A stretch of DNA of 64,000 nt from Veillonella parvula (lineage in GTDB: Bacteria > Bacillota > Negativicutes > Veillonellales > Veillonellaceae): contig NZ_CP138632.1 in the NCBI RefSeq assembly GCF_036456085.1, forward strand, positions 930,001 through 994,000. The letters run 5' to 3'. Of the stretch, positions 45,156 through 55,163 are shown in pieces (the stretch's first letter is position 1; the number at the start of each line of letters is the position of its first letter). The notes beneath the pieces are model-generated. The model saw nothing but the letters and a program-made list of their open reading frames with translations, was not told where the DNA came from and made no database searches. Position numbers and translations under genes: made by a program.

Positions 45156-46496
45156 CTATTTTATAATTACTATATCTTCATAACTCATAGGTGCAGAAGA
45201 TTTGTGTACATAATCATCATTGATAACTATATCAATGCTACCTTGATTTGATAATTCAGCGCCATCAACAACACCTAATTTAGACAATAACTGAGCTCCT
45301 TCTTTTTGAGTCACACCTACAGATTGAAGTTCGGATTTATCAACTGTTAGCACAACTAAATCATGTTCCTTTGTAGTTCCAATGAAGCTACGACCTTTGT
45401 TATTAGATTCATCAGCTCCTACATAGCGACCACCTTTCATCACCATAGTGCCCACTTCTAAACTAGCTCCACCGGTAGTGCTAACTTGAGCTAGTTCTTC
45501 TCTATTTTGAATTGTAATAGGTGTTCCAACTTTTAACTTACGTAAAGCATTTCCAGATTCGCCATGACCAGACAATACGTATTGATTTTCCCCAATTTTA
45601 GAATTTCCCTTTTGTTTACTAATAACCTTGCCATTAGCTACAGTCACTTCATAACCATATTCATTGGTCTTTGTAGAAGGACCATAAGTTGACGTATAAA
45701 GGGTCAAAGCGTTCTCTTTACGAACCGTATCAACGGAGGTGATTACAAAACTCTCATTCTTTGTTTTAGCTTGAAGCAAAGGTTTTTTCTCTTCTATAAA
45801 GTATCCTCTATTAGGCGTATATCGTAACGTACCACGATTGGAAATACGCTCTAAATCAATAGCTCCATCACTCGCCACTGAGTAAGGTCGTTCAAAACTG
45901 CCCCCTTTTACCTTTGCTCCAATGATAGCTGTATGAGCTTGAGTGACAGAAGATAATGGTTTACCTTCTGGAACATGCGCCACCACCATAGGTGAATCAT
46001 TATCTACGGTCAATGCAAAGGCTTGAATTTTCCCTTCAGCTACGGTGTTATTAATTTTGCTATACGTTACAGATTTATTTACATCTTTTGTAGTCTGTTG
46101 CGCATAGCCAGAAAATAAATCCACTACTATACGCGAAGGCTTTTCTAATGCAAACTCATGATGTTGTACATCCTTATTCGCTGTTAATGTTACTCGTAAG
46201 GCCCCATTAACCGGTTGTAAGCCAATGCCTTTAAGAACTCCCGTTTTTTTATCATTTTGTGATATGGGGCCAGTTAAACCATTTGTAGTGCCCCCCAAGT
46301 TCAATGTAAGAGCATGTGTTTCTTCATTATAGGATTGAGTCCAAGATACAGGCATTTCAGATACATCTAAAACAATTCGGCTTGTACCTTCATGATTAGA
46401 TACACGCACCCCTGTTAAATTACCTGCCTCAGCATGAGGAACGGTACTACCCAGTAGACCTAAAACAGCAAAAGTCATATACAGATATCGTTTCAT
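45156..46496 (-). CDS. AMIN domain protein with degenerate phosphodiester-glycosidase (NAGPA-like) domain
   Basis: 446 residues. A signal peptide (cleaved near AEA) is followed by an AMIN domain (about 27-130, IVLDVSEMPVSW, PSRIVVDLF), which in other proteins binds peptidoglycan or targets the septum. The C-terminal half resembles NAGPA: LYTSTYGPSTKTNEYGYEVTV, RSFIGTTKEHDLVVLTVD and GVTQKEGAQLLSKLGVVDGAEL. The family's catalytic-region DGGGS is changed to NQGSIDI, so activity may be lost. It lies between the mreB/murA transcript and the mla operon with its own promoter; no terminator was seen after it. Confidence 0.7.
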   Translation of the reverse strand: MKRYLYMTFAVLGLLGSTVPHAEAGNLTGVRVSNHEGTSRIVLDVSEMPVSWTQSYNEETHALTLNLGGTTNGLTGPISQNDKKTGVLKGIGLQPVNGALRVTLTANKDVQHHEFALEKPSRIVVDLFSGYAQQTTKDVNKSVTYSKINNTVAEGKIQAFALTVDNDSPMVVAHVPEGKPLSSVTQAHTAIIGAKVKGGSFERPYSVASDGAIDLERISNRGTLRYTPNRGYFIEEKKPLLQAKTKNESFVITSVDTVRKENALTLYTSTYGPSTKTNEYGYEVTVANGKVISKQKGNSKIGENQYVLSGHGESGNALRKLKVGTPITIQNREELAQVSTTGGASLEVGTMVMKGGRYVGADESNNKGRSFIGTTKEHDLVVLTVDKSELQSVGVTQKEGAQLLSKLGVVDGAELSNQGSIDIVINDDYVHKSSAPMSYEDIVIIK

Positions 46497-46533
46497 CTTT
46501 AATTCCTCTATAGCTACAAACCATAATAATGGC

Positions 46534-46561
46534 CTTATATCATTACATCAATTTTACGCAA
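46534..46561 (-). promoter_or_regulatory. Promoter of the AMIN/NAGPA-like gene
   Basis: The -35 TTGCGT (46556-46561), a 16-base spacer and -10 TATAAG (46534-46539) with an extended TGA are seen. Confidence 0.6.
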
Positions 46562-46617
46562 TATACTTTTACTATAGTATACAGCATAAAGATGAAAAAT
46601 TCAAAAATAAACGAAAA

Positions 46618-46680
46618 ACGAGGTTACAGTCTAAAAATATTCCATACCAAAAATAGAATAATTGTAGACCATAACCTCGT
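46618..46680 (-). terminator. Terminator after the mreB-like gene
   Basis: Outer stem ACGAGGTTA/TAACCTCGT and inner stem GTCTA/TAGAC enclose an AT-rich loop. The minus strand continues TTTTCGTTTATTTTTG. Confidence 0.75.
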
Positions 46681-46722
46681 CAATTTAAGCTTACATCATC
46701 ATGGTATATTATTGTAACTATA

Positions 46723-48117
46723 TTATTGTAACTCATCTAATGTATCACGAAGCTGTGACATTTCATCTAAAGCCTTTGCAACACCTTTAATCACTGCATA
46801 TCTTGGAGATTCTACAAGGTATGCCGCGATTCCAATAGAACGTGTAATAACACGGTCTAATCCATCGATGAGCGCGCCACCACCAGTAAGAATTATGCCA
46901 TGATCGTTGATAGCGGCCACAAGTTCCGGTGGAGTTTTTTCTAGAATAGACTTAACGCCTTCCAAAACATTCATCACTTGTGCTTCTAGAGCACGTTGAA
47001 TCTCTAAAGAATTCACCGCAACCATCTTTGGTAATCCAGAACTTGAATCTCGTCCTCGTACCTCAATCGTGCGCTCCTTTGCACGGCGATCCACAGTCCC
47101 TACAGAAATTTTAATTTTCTCTGCTGTTAGCGGACCAATAACCAAGCGTTTCTTACGACGGATATAGCGAATAATAGATTCGTTAAAAGAATCTCCACCG
47201 ATGCGAAGTGATTCACTTACAACTACACCCGTATCACAAAGAACGGCAATATCCGTAGTGCCACCGCCAACATCGACAACCATCGCCCCTACGTGCTTAG
47301 CATCATTGAGGCCAGTCCCCATAGCAGCAGCCAATGGTTCTTCAATAAGGACTGTCTTTTTTGCACCAGTTCTGAGTAAAGCTTCCAAAATAGCGCGTTT
47401 TTCAACTGGTGTAATGCCCGACGGAACACATACAATAATACGCGTCTTCATCAATCTAGAAGCAGGTACAACGGAGCGAATAAAGTACTTCAACATGAAT
47501 TCTGTCATATCATAATCTGCAATAACGCCCGCTTGAACTGGACGGATGACGGAAATCCCTTTTGGAGTACGGCCCACCATAGAACGTGCAGCCTCACCTA
47601 AAGCAAGAATATCACCGGTTTTATCATCCCGTGCAATATACGCAGGTTCATCTAATACCAAGCCTTTACCCTTCGCAAAAATGAGGATATTTGCAGTCCC
47701 TAAATCAATTCCCAAATCGAAGTTTAAGGATCGATTTAAACGACTCATAAAATCTCCGACTTGCTCAGGTCGAACTAAACGTTTTAATGTCATGGCTGGT
47801 GTTGTTTTAGCAATCGCTACAGTCTCACGACTACGTCGTTCAGCACGGCGCATTTTTGTAACTTTAATCATGGTCTCACGCATATTGGAGGCCAAATGAT
47901 TAGCTTGCTTTGCCACGCCATTTGAAAGCTTAGTAGACTTACGTTTTGTCCTTCTCAATGGTTTGCGTGTAGTACTCACTTTCGAATTTTCAACCTTTGC
48001 AGCACCTAAGTTCTGTTGCTCGTTGTATAAAGCCGGCCCTTTAGAGCGCCGGCTTCTTTTCTTTTTATTTTGTTTTGGCTGTGTACTCTTATTCGTCAAC
48101 CCGAACAATATCAGCAC
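46723..48117 (-). CDS. MreB/Mbl-like actin homologue with basic N-terminal extension
   Basis: 464 residues if translated from the GTG at 48117, overlapping murA by 29 bases. The actin fold starts near residue 132 with [18 protein letters not shown], followed by [15 protein letters not shown] and [12 protein letters not shown]. Residues 10-125 are Lys/Arg-rich and unlike MreB. A second start, ATG at 47748 with GGAG five bases upstream, would give a normal-size 341-residue MreB, so the extension could be an alternative or wrongly included part. The neighbouring murA matches the Bacillus murAA-mbl neighbourhood. MreB in a coccoid lineage is notable. Confidence 0.85.
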   Translation of the reverse strand: MLILFGLTNKSTQPKQNKKKRSRRSKGPALYNEQQNLGAAKVENSKVSTTRKPLRRTKRKSTKLSNGVAKQANHLASNMRETMIKVTKMRRAERRSRETVAIAKTTPAMTLKRLVRPEQVGDFMSRLNRSLNFDLGIDLGTANILIFAKGKGLVLDEPAYIARDDKTGDILALGEAARSMVGRTPKGISVIRPVQAGVIADYDMTEFMLKYFIRSVVPASRLMKTRIIVCVPSGITPVEKRAILEALLRTGAKKTVLIEEPLAAAMGTGLNDAKHVGAMVVDVGGGTTDIAVLCDTGVVVSESLRIGGDSFNESIIRYIRRKKRLVIGPLTAEKIKISVGTVDRRAKERTIEVRGRDSSSGLPKMVAVNSLEIQRALEAQVMNVLEGVKSILEKTPPELVAAINDHGIILTGGGALIDGLDRVITRSIGIAAYLVESPRYAVIKGVAKALDEMSQLRDTLDELQ

Positions 48118-49354
48118 CTAACCTTTGCAATTTACCTACAAAATCATCATAACCTCGGTCAATATGATGTAAACGACCGACTTCTGTTCTACCTTCCGCA
48201 GTCAATGCAGCGCATACCAGCGCCGCTCCAGCACGCAGGTCAGTAGCATTCACTATAGCCCCGTGTAAGCTTGGCATACCTTCGACAATAGCTTGACGAT
48301 TATCGATGTCAATATGCGCCCCCATTTTACGAAGTTCAGCAACATGCATAAAACGATTTTCAAATACAGTTTCTGTTACTGTACTAGTGCCTTCCGCAAT
48401 CGTGGTAAGAGCCATGAATTGAGCTTGCATATCTGTTGGGAATCCAGGGTATGGCAAGGTTTTAATATCGACAGCTTTAATGCCTTTACCACTACTGATA
48501 ACGCGAATGCCGTCGATTTCTTCCTCTACTGTTACACCAGCTTCCTTTAATTTAGCCACTACTGGTTTTAGATGTTCTGGCAATGCATTTTCTACGAATA
48601 CATCACCACCTGCCATAGCAGCAGCGATTAAATATGTACCAGCTTCAATGCGATCAGGAATAACTGTATGAATAGCACCGTGTAATTGAGGTACACCTTC
48701 AATACGAATCACATTTGTACCAGCTCCGCGAATATTAGCTCCCATAGCATTTAAGAATGTAGCTAAATCAACAATTTCAGGCTCTTCTGCAGCATTTTCG
48801 ATAACGGTTTTACCTTCCGCCATAGAAGCAGCCATAATTACATTCTCTGTAGCCCCCACACTTGGGAAATCCAAATAAATTTGAGTCCCTTTAAGTCCTT
48901 CCGGAGCATGAGCATATACATAATCTTCAGTAATTTCAATTTTTGCACCTAATGCTTCAAATGCTTTTAAATGAAGATCAATGGGACGTGCACCGATAGC
49001 ACATCCACCAGGCATTGAGATTTTAGCCTCCCCTTTACGAGCCAAAAGTGGACCCATGACAAGAAAGGATGCACGCATTTTACGCACAAGTTCATAAGGA
49101 GCTTCCGTAGCAGTCAATGTAGAAGCATCGAAAACAATTTCACCATCTGCATTATTACGAGTGATTTTAACCCCCAAAGACTCGATAACTTGGCAAATCG
49201 TGCCTACATCTTCTAAATTTGGAATTTCAAGCAATTTACTAGGCGTTGATGCTAGCAAAGTACCGGCAATAATAGGGAGTACTGCATTTTTAGCACTACT
49301 AACACGTACACGTCCTTCCAATCGATTGCCACCTTGAATGATTAACTTTTCCAA
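48089..49354 (-). CDS. murA: UDP-GlcNAc 1-carboxyvinyltransferase MurA
   Basis: 421 residues starting at TTG (49354) with AGGAGG seven bases upstream. The active-site Cys is in [15 protein letters not shown]. The N-terminal [23 protein letters not shown] is the substrate-binding segment. It catalyses the first committed step of peptidoglycan synthesis. It is followed by the mreB-like gene in the same transcript. Confidence 0.96.
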   Translation of the reverse strand: MEKLIIQGGNRLEGRVRVSSAKNAVLPIIAGTLLASTPSKLLEIPNLEDVGTICQVIESLGVKITRNNADGEIVFDASTLTATEAPYELVRKMRASFLVMGPLLARKGEAKISMPGGCAIGARPIDLHLKAFEALGAKIEITEDYVYAHAPEGLKGTQIYLDFPSVGATENVIMAASMAEGKTVIENAAEEPEIVDLATFLNAMGANIRGAGTNVIRIEGVPQLHGAIHTVIPDRIEAGTYLIAAAMAGGDVFVENALPEHLKPVVAKLKEAGVTVEEEIDGIRVISSGKGIKAVDIKTLPYPGFPTDMQAQFMALTTIAEGTSTVTETVFENRFMHVAELRKMGAHIDIDNRQAIVEGMPSLHGAIVNATDLRAGAALVCAALTAEGRTEVGRLHHIDRGYDDFVGKLQRLGADIVRVDE

Positions 49355-49435
49355 CAGAATTCCTCCTACACTTTATATCGTTCATCTTGTATAAGCTACA
49401 AGACCTTGTATTTATAACGTCATATACTAAATGTT

Positions 49436-49465
49436 ATTATACTATTTTTCGATATATCTCATCAA
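49436..49465 (-). promoter_or_regulatory. Promoter of murA-mreB
   Basis: The -35 TTGATG (49460-49465), an 18-base spacer and consensus -10 TATAAT (49436-49441) are seen. The leader contains the alternating arms CTTGTA, TACAAG, CTTGTA (49386-49410), which could form alternative hairpins. Confidence 0.65.
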
Positions 49466-49492
49466 GAGAATGAGAGAAAATACAAAGAAAAA

Positions 49493-49551
49493 AAAGCCCT
49501 GAATATATCTCAAAAATTTGTGCCAAATTTTTGAGTATATTTCAGGGCTTT
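49493..49551 (-). terminator. Terminator after glpX
   Basis: A long stem, AAAGCCCTGAA..TATACTCAAAAATTTG with its near-complement, closes on a short loop and is followed by a run of eight T on the minus strand. Confidence 0.9.
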
Positions 49552-49555
49552 ATTC

Positions 49556-50518
49556 TTATTTAGCTTTTAATGTTTTAAGTTTATGATCCATATGCACTGT
49601 ATCAAGGAAACGAACCGTACCAGTTTTAGACCGCATCACAATAGTATGTGTACGCGCACCACCTGGGAAATATTGAATTGGATTTAATAAGTTACCACGT
49701 GTAATGGCAGTAGCCGCAAAAATAACATCATCAGTACGAACTAAATCATTTAATGTGAGCACTTGGTTTACATCGGCAATGCCCATTTCATGGCAACGAC
49801 GAATTTCTTCTTCCGTTTCTGGTTTTAAGCGAGCTTGCATATCGCCGCCTACACATTTTAAGGCTGCAGCCGCTAATACACCTTCAGGTGCACCACCAGT
49901 ACCTACAACCATGTGCACCCCAGAACCTTCGATACAACATTCCATAGCTGGATTAACATCACCATCAGAAATGAGCATAATACGAGCCCCTACTTCACGA
50001 GCCTCTTTCATCAAGCCTTGATGACGCTCACGATCAAGCATAACCAACGTGATTTCATCTACATTACGTTCCATTTTAGCCGCTACATTTTTGATATTTT
50101 CGGTCAAAGATTTCGTAATATCGATAGCACCTGCACCTCGAGGACCAACACAAAGTTTCTCCATGTACATATCCGGTGCATGTAACAAGCCACCTTTTTC
50201 TGCAATCGCCATAACTGCAATAGCACCATTTTGACCTTTAGCAATCAAGTTTGTCCCTTCAATAGGATCAACAGCGATATCTACTTCTGGTCCGCCAGCA
50301 CCTACGTGTTCTCCGATATAAAGCATAGGAGCTTCATCAATTTCGCCTTCTCCGATAACCACAGTACCAGAAATGCGAACAGAATCAAACGCTTGACGCA
50401 TAGCATCTACAGCAAGACCATCGGCTGCATCCTTTTGCCCACGGCCAAGCAAACGACCGCTACGCAAAGCTGCGGCTTCAACGACACGAGCAAATTCCAA
50501 AGATAATGTACGATCCAT
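49556..50518 (-). CDS. glpX: Class II fructose-1,6-bisphosphatase GlpX
   Basis: 320 residues with the family motifs VVIGEGEIDEAPMLYIGE and VDPIEGTNLIAKG (metal-binding Asp/Glu) and GTGGAPEGVLAAAA. It hydrolyses fructose-1,6-bisphosphate in gluconeogenesis, which fits an organism that lives on lactate and organic acids. It lies 59 bases after the aldolase/transaldolase-like gene and probably shares its transcript. Confidence 0.95.
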   Translation of the reverse strand: MDRTLSLEFARVVEAAALRSGRLLGRGQKDAADGLAVDAMRQAFDSVRISGTVVIGEGEIDEAPMLYIGEHVGAGGPEVDIAVDPIEGTNLIAKGQNGAIAVMAIAEKGGLLHAPDMYMEKLCVGPRGAGAIDITKSLTENIKNVAAKMERNVDEITLVMLDRERHQGLMKEAREVGARIMLISDGDVNPAMECCIEGSGVHMVVGTGGAPEGVLAAAALKCVGGDMQARLKPETEEEIRRCHEMGIADVNQVLTLNDLVRTDDVIFAATAITRGNLLNPIQYFPGGARTHTIVMRSKTGTVRFLDTVHMDHKLKTLKAK

Positions 50519-50577
50519 AATGGGCCTCCTTATAAGTCCTCTATGTATTGATATGACTCTTACCTAGAGTCTCTAAC

Positions 50578-51222
50578 TTATTGATTAGCTTGTTTCCAAT
50601 CTTCCATAAATTTTGCAAGTCCTGCATCAGTCAACGGATGTTTCATAGCTTGCATGAGTACTTTAAATGGAACAGTTGCAATATGAGCACCTGCTTTAGC
50701 ACATTGAATAATATGCAGCGGAGTTCTCACACTTGCAGCAATAATTTCAGTTTCAATTTCATGAATAGCGAAAATATCTGTAATATCTTGAATCAATGTA
50801 AGACCATCCATGCTGATATCATCAATACGACCCACAAATGGACTCACATAACTTGCACCTGCACGAGCAGCTAATAAGGCTTGGTTTGCAGAAAAAATCA
50901 AAGTCACATTCGTTTTAATGCCTTCTTTGCTCAAAATAGCAACGGCTTTAAGACCTTCTGGAGTCATAGGAACTTTAATAACCACATTAGAGCCTAATTT
51001 CACAAGGTCATGTGCTTCCGCCACCATGCCTTCAGCATCAGAGGAAATAACCTCTGCGCTAACAGGTCCATCAACAAGGTTTACAATTTCAGAAATAACT
51101 TGTTTCAAATCGCGTTTAGCTTTCACGATAAGCGATGGGTTTGTAGTTACGCCATCAATAAAACCAAAATCATAGGCCTCTTTAATCTCATCAAATTCTG
51201 CTGTATCAATAAAGAATCTCAT
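50578..51222 (-). CDS. Fructose-6-phosphate aldolase/transaldolase-like protein
   Basis: 214 residues, the short FSA/TalC type. [16 protein letters not shown] and [12 protein letters not shown] are at the N-terminus. The Schiff-base Lys is in [23 protein letters not shown]. Members are annotated either as fructose-6-phosphate aldolase or transaldolase, and sequence alone does not settle which. It is 13 bases after serS and before glpX, so it fits sugar-phosphate synthesis. Confidence 0.88.
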   Translation of the reverse strand: MRFFIDTAEFDEIKEAYDFGFIDGVTTNPSLIVKAKRDLKQVISEIVNLVDGPVSAEVISSDAEGMVAEAHDLVKLGSNVVIKVPMTPEGLKAVAILSKEGIKTNVTLIFSANQALLAARAGASYVSPFVGRIDDISMDGLTLIQDITDIFAIHEIETEIIAASVRTPLHIIQCAKAGAHIATVPFKVLMQAMKHPLTDAGLAKFMEDWKQANQ

Positions 51223-51235
51223 AAAATGCCCCCTC

Positions 51236-52516
51236 TTATTTAGCCGGTGAAATCACTTCAACGCCACCCATGTATGGCACGAGAACTTTTGGAATTACAA
51301 CGGACCCATCGGCTTGTTGATAGTTTTCCAAGATAGCAGCTACTGTACGCCCTACTGCAAGGCCAGATCCATTTAATGTATGAACAAATTCCGGTTTACC
51401 CTTAGGTCCACGACGGAATTTAATATTAGCACGACGAGCTTGGAAATCAGTCATATTAGAGCAAGAGGAAATTTCTCTATACTTGCCTTGTGCAGGCATC
51501 CACACCTCTACATCATAGGTTTTAGCAGAACCAAAGCCCATATCACCTGTGCACAGAGTGATAACACGGAACGGTAATTCTAATAAGCGCAATACTTCTT
51601 CTGCATTATCTGTTAATGTTTCTAATTCTTTGAAAGAATCTTCTGGTTTAGCTAATTTAACCATTTCAACTTTGTTAAATTGATGTTGTCGAATAAGGCC
51701 ACGAGTATCACGCCCCGCGGAACCCGCTTCAGCACGGAAACATGCGGTGAATGCAGTATAGTATTTAGGCAATTCCTCTTCGCTCAAAATTTCACCACCG
51801 TGATAATTAGTCAATGTAACCTCAGCAGTTGGAATCAAGAAATATTCCGTTCCCTCTACATGGTACATATCTTCAGCAAATTTAGGCAATTGCCCAGTGC
51901 CCGTCAAAGTTTCACGTGTTACCATATATGGAGTCATCATTTCAGTATAGCCATGTTTATCTACATGAAGATCCACCATGAAGTTGATAAGAGCGCGTTC
52001 CAAACGAGCCCCTAACCCCTTATACACAGTAAAGCGAGCTCCACTCATTTTGCCTGCACGATTGAAATCAAGGATATCGAGGCTTTCACCTAAATCCCAA
52101 TGAGCCTGTACATCAAAATTAAATTGACGTGGTTCGCCCCATTTGCGTTGCTCCACATTTTCATCTTCATCGGCCCCTACAGGAACAGATGCATCACACA
52201 TATTTGGCAACATCAATGCCGCATCGCGCAATTTTGTTTCCACTTCGCGAATACGGTTATCAAACTCAGCAATCTCATCGCCTACTTTTTTCATTTCTGC
52301 GATTTTTTCATCAGCATTTTCTTTGTTGCGTTTTAATTTGCTAATTTCTTCTGTTACAGAATTGCGAAGCGCTTTTAATTCTTCTACTCGACCGATCAAT
52401 TGACGACGTTCATCATAAGCGGATACAAAGGTTTTCAGATCGCCTTTTGTATGACGATTATCTAAATTTTGTTGCACTAAATCAATATTTTCACGGACAA
52501 ATTTTAAATCTAACAT
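51236..52516 (-). CDS. serS: Seryl-tRNA synthetase
   Basis: 426 residues from the ATG at 52516 (GAGG eight bases upstream). An N-terminal coiled-coil arm (about 25-100) is followed by class II motifs: [21 protein letters not shown] (motif 2; the stretch is longer than quoted) and [18 protein letters not shown] (motif 3). Standard bacterial SerRS. No T-box leader is visible in the short upstream region. Confidence 0.96.
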   Translation of the reverse strand: MLDLKFVRENIDLVQQNLDNRHTKGDLKTFVSAYDERRQLIGRVEELKALRNSVTEEISKLKRNKENADEKIAEMKKVGDEIAEFDNRIREVETKLRDAALMLPNMCDASVPVGADEDENVEQRKWGEPRQFNFDVQAHWDLGESLDILDFNRAGKMSGARFTVYKGLGARLERALINFMVDLHVDKHGYTEMMTPYMVTRETLTGTGQLPKFAEDMYHVEGTEYFLIPTAEVTLTNYHGGEILSEEELPKYYTAFTACFRAEAGSAGRDTRGLIRQHQFNKVEMVKLAKPEDSFKELETLTDNAEEVLRLLELPFRVITLCTGDMGFGSAKTYDVEVWMPAQGKYREISSCSNMTDFQARRANIKFRRGPKGKPEFVHTLNGSGLAVGRTVAAILENYQQADGSVVIPKVLVPYMGGVEVISPAK

Positions 52517-52569
52517 ACTATAAACCTCATTTTCCAACTATGTTACGCACAATATATTCAATACGTTTA

Positions 52570-52578
52570 AGTATACCA
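52570..52578 (-). promoter_or_regulatory. Possible extended -10 promoter of serS
   Basis: TGGTATACT on the minus strand lies about 55 bases upstream of serS. No clear -35. Confidence 0.45.
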
Positions 52579-52641
52579 TATATTGGTGTATTTATCATTA
52601 AATTATGTGCTATATACTAGACTTCTCACCAATATTTTATA

Positions 52642-53595
52642 TTATTCATCCTCTTCTTCATCTAGCAAATAATCTTTTGCCATCCATTTACGCGTGCCTG
52701 TAAAAGAAATGGTCACCCATTTTTCCGTTGGGTTACCGCCGATTTCTTGGTCAATTTCATTGCGAATAGCATCAATTTCAGCAATGGTTTGATATGGAAA
52801 ACTTTTAGGAACTAAAATATCAATTTCAATGATTCGAGTATTGCCATATACTTGCACGCTCGTCACATAATCTTTAAAATTATACTTTTCCATAAATCGA
52901 TCCATAATTTCTTGCACTTCATTATGCAATGAAGTTGGTGCCCATCCTAATATTTGTTTCATGGATGGCACAATGATACGAAATGCAGAGGGTATCATCT
53001 GTACCGCTAAAATAATTAATACAATAGGGTCAATATAAGTAGCCCATCTAGCATATTCAGTACTTTCTAGCATAGTAGCTACAACGAAACTAATCAAGAT
53101 AGCCGCTTCTAACAAAGCATCGACATACCAGCTTACATTATCAAATTTAATCAAGTTAGACTGCAAACTTTTATTAATACGACGTACATAAAGATAGTAA
53201 GCAGTATCCGCAACAGTAAAGAATATAGCATAGAAAATAGCTGGCCCGAAGTCTACGTGACGTCCACCAGACAAAAGATCTGTAATCCCACTAGATAAGG
53301 CATAAATTACTATGAGAAGAATAAAAAAGCCCTCCACGGCGAGCACCAGAGGTTCAAATTGCCAAAAACCGAATTGGAATCGCTTACTCGTTTCTCTAGC
53401 AACTAACTTAGCTGTCATAAGCATCATAATCTTAATAACAACATCAACGAAGGAGAATACCCCATCTAACAACACTGCACTAGATCCCGTTACAATCCCC
53501 ATTATCGTACCGCTCACAGCCACCAAAGCCATAAGCCCTACGGATTGCATCAGCAGTTTCTGTTCAATGGAGCGCCTTGCCCCTAATATATCCAT
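52642..53595 (-). CDS. Cation diffusion facilitator family transporter
   Basis: 317 residues from the ATG at 53595 (AAAGGAG eight bases upstream). Six membrane segments are seen. The second has the metal site LLDGVFSFVDVV and the fifth NVSWYVDALLEAA, both with the paired polar residues of CDF proteins. A C-terminal cytosolic domain (about 215-300) and an acidic tail (DEEEDE) follow. Probably exports Zn, Mn or Fe; the ion cannot be assigned. It is transcribed alone behind an operator-like repeat. Confidence 0.87.
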   Translation of the reverse strand: MDILGARRSIEQKLLMQSVGLMALVAVSGTIMGIVTGSSAVLLDGVFSFVDVVIKIMMLMTAKLVARETSKRFQFGFWQFEPLVLAVEGFFILLIVIYALSSGITDLLSGGRHVDFGPAIFYAIFFTVADTAYYLYVRRINKSLQSNLIKFDNVSWYVDALLEAAILISFVVATMLESTEYARWATYIDPIVLIILAVQMIPSAFRIIVPSMKQILGWAPTSLHNEVQEIMDRFMEKYNFKDYVTSVQVYGNTRIIEIDILVPKSFPYQTIAEIDAIRNEIDQEIGGNPTEKWVTISFTGTRKWMAKDYLLDEEEDE

Positions 53596-53629
53596 TGAGC
53601 ACACTCCTTTCTGACTTATATACATCTTT

Positions 53630-53656
53630 ATTATACACTAATCATCGAAGTGTATA
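53630..53656 (-). promoter_or_regulatory. -10 box overlapped by an inverted repeat upstream of the CDF gene
   Basis: TATAAT on the minus strand (53630-53635) overlaps one arm of a perfect inverted repeat TATACACT-N9-AGTGTATA (53632-53656). This is the geometry of a repressor operator. The regulator is unknown. Confidence 0.5.
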
Positions 53657-53669
53657 AAATGTATTACAA

Positions 53670-53705
53670 AAAGTCCACCGTATACCTTATGCACGGTGGA
53701 CCTTC
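53670..53705 (-). terminator. Terminator after guanine deaminase
   Basis: GTCCACCGT/ACGGTGGAC stem with an 11-base loop is followed by TTTTTGTAATAC on the minus strand. Confidence 0.88.
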
Positions 53706-53747
53706 AATAATCACTAACATATGAACTTTTATTCTATTATATGATAG

Positions 53748-55034
53748 CTACATAGCCATCGGAGGCTCATCTAACAATTTACCGGCTACATATCTCCCAA
53801 CAATATGGCGATCATCACCTATATATAGCCACCGTTCCAGACGTTCCTCTATACTCCGTTCATTCGGATCAAACAATTCATGATCATCGATAACAAGAGC
53901 ATCAAATTCATAGCCGGTTTCAAAGCTACCTACGTCACCAAAGAATTGTCCGCCTCCCTTAGTCGCCATATAGAAAGCTTCCGGTAATGTAAGCGATGCA
54001 TAGCTGGCATCCACCTCGGCCCACTTCATCTTTGACAAACCCACGGCTTCGGTCAAAACCTTAGCCATACTGATGTCATGGCCTCCTGAAATGTCTGATC
54101 CCAGTGCAATGGAAATACCATGATTCAATAATTTTCGTATAGGTGCAATGCCGCTGGACAAATTCACGTTAGAATACGGACAGTGTGCCACCATCGTCTT
54201 CGTTTCATGCATCCGCTCCATTTCTTCATCGCTCAGATGAATACAATGAGCCATGACCGTCGGCACTGTACCCATCAGACGATGTTCACAGTATACATCC
54301 GTATAACTGGAGGAATCCGGATGAAGTGAATGAACCCATTCAATCTCACCATGATTTTCAGATAAATGCGATTGAATTGGCACATTATACTCCACCGCTA
54401 AATCTCCGAGACCACTCATCAGGCGGCTCGTACAGGATGGCACAAAGCGAGGGGTTACAATAGGTCGTACGAGCGGTCCAAACTGTCGAGCCTCTTCAAG
54501 CCATACTCTCGTATCATGTAAGGACTGGTCCGTATCCTCAATCAGATAATCGGGACTGTTCCGATCCATATTAACCTTGCCTACAAAAGCGGATAGGCCG
54601 GCTTCTGAAAGCAACCTCATCAATAGCAATGTGCTTTCTTTATGAATAGTGCCAAATAAAATACTGCGCGTTGTACCGTAACGCCATAATTCGTTAACAA
54701 AAGCGCTATATACCGTCTTTGCGTAGTCTAAATCCGAAAACTTCGCCTCCTCCGGAAATGTATACGTTTCAAGCCAAGGCAGCAATTCTTTATCCATGCC
54801 AAGGCCTCGATTGCAAAATTGAGGCGCATGAGCATGGGTATCGACAAATCCGGGAATAATTAAATTATCCCCGTAGTCCTCAACCGGATACGACTCAAAT
54901 TCGGAGGGAATACTTTCACCACAATATGCGATACGACCGTCACGCACAATCATATAGCCGTTTGGAATCACTGCAAACTCCGCTGGTCGTGATGTATAAA
55001 TAATATTACCTTTTACTATATAAACGGAATTCAT
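53748..55034 (-). CDS. guaD: Guanine deaminase (amidohydrolase)
   Basis: 428 residues from the ATG at 55034 (AGAGGAG eight bases upstream). The metal-binding PGFVDTHAHAPQ, the later HCIHLSD and LGSDISGGHD, and AHCPYSNVNLSSG match the guanine deaminase branch. It converts guanine to xanthine and ammonia. It is downstream of a purine permease controlled by a guanine-class riboswitch, which supports the substrate assignment. Codon use here has more CG-containing codons than the envelope genes. Confidence 0.88.
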   Translation of the reverse strand: MNSVYIVKGNIIYTSRPAEFAVIPNGYMIVRDGRIAYCGESIPSEFESYPVEDYGDNLIIPGFVDTHAHAPQFCNRGLGMDKELLPWLETYTFPEEAKFSDLDYAKTVYSAFVNELWRYGTTRSILFGTIHKESTLLLMRLLSEAGLSAFVGKVNMDRNSPDYLIEDTDQSLHDTRVWLEEARQFGPLVRPIVTPRFVPSCTSRLMSGLGDLAVEYNVPIQSHLSENHGEIEWVHSLHPDSSSYTDVYCEHRLMGTVPTVMAHCIHLSDEEMERMHETKTMVAHCPYSNVNLSSGIAPIRKLLNHGISIALGSDISGGHDISMAKVLTEAVGLSKMKWAEVDASYASLTLPEAFYMATKGGGQFFGDVGSFETGYEFDALVIDDHELFDPNERSIEERLERWLYIGDDRHIVGRYVAGKLLDEPPMAM

Positions 55035-55163
55035 CGAATAATCTCCTCTTTTCAACAATACCGCTTAACCGTAATATACGTACGTCAACTACAATGAACT
55101 ATAATTGCTCGATGCTACTCTCTCAACAATAAAAACACATATAACAATCCCGACTCTCACAGC

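Noticed and set aside
52517-52641. T-box leader upstream of serS
   Set aside because: The region is only about 125 bases and lacks the T-box sequence and specifier stem; only a possible promoter is seen.
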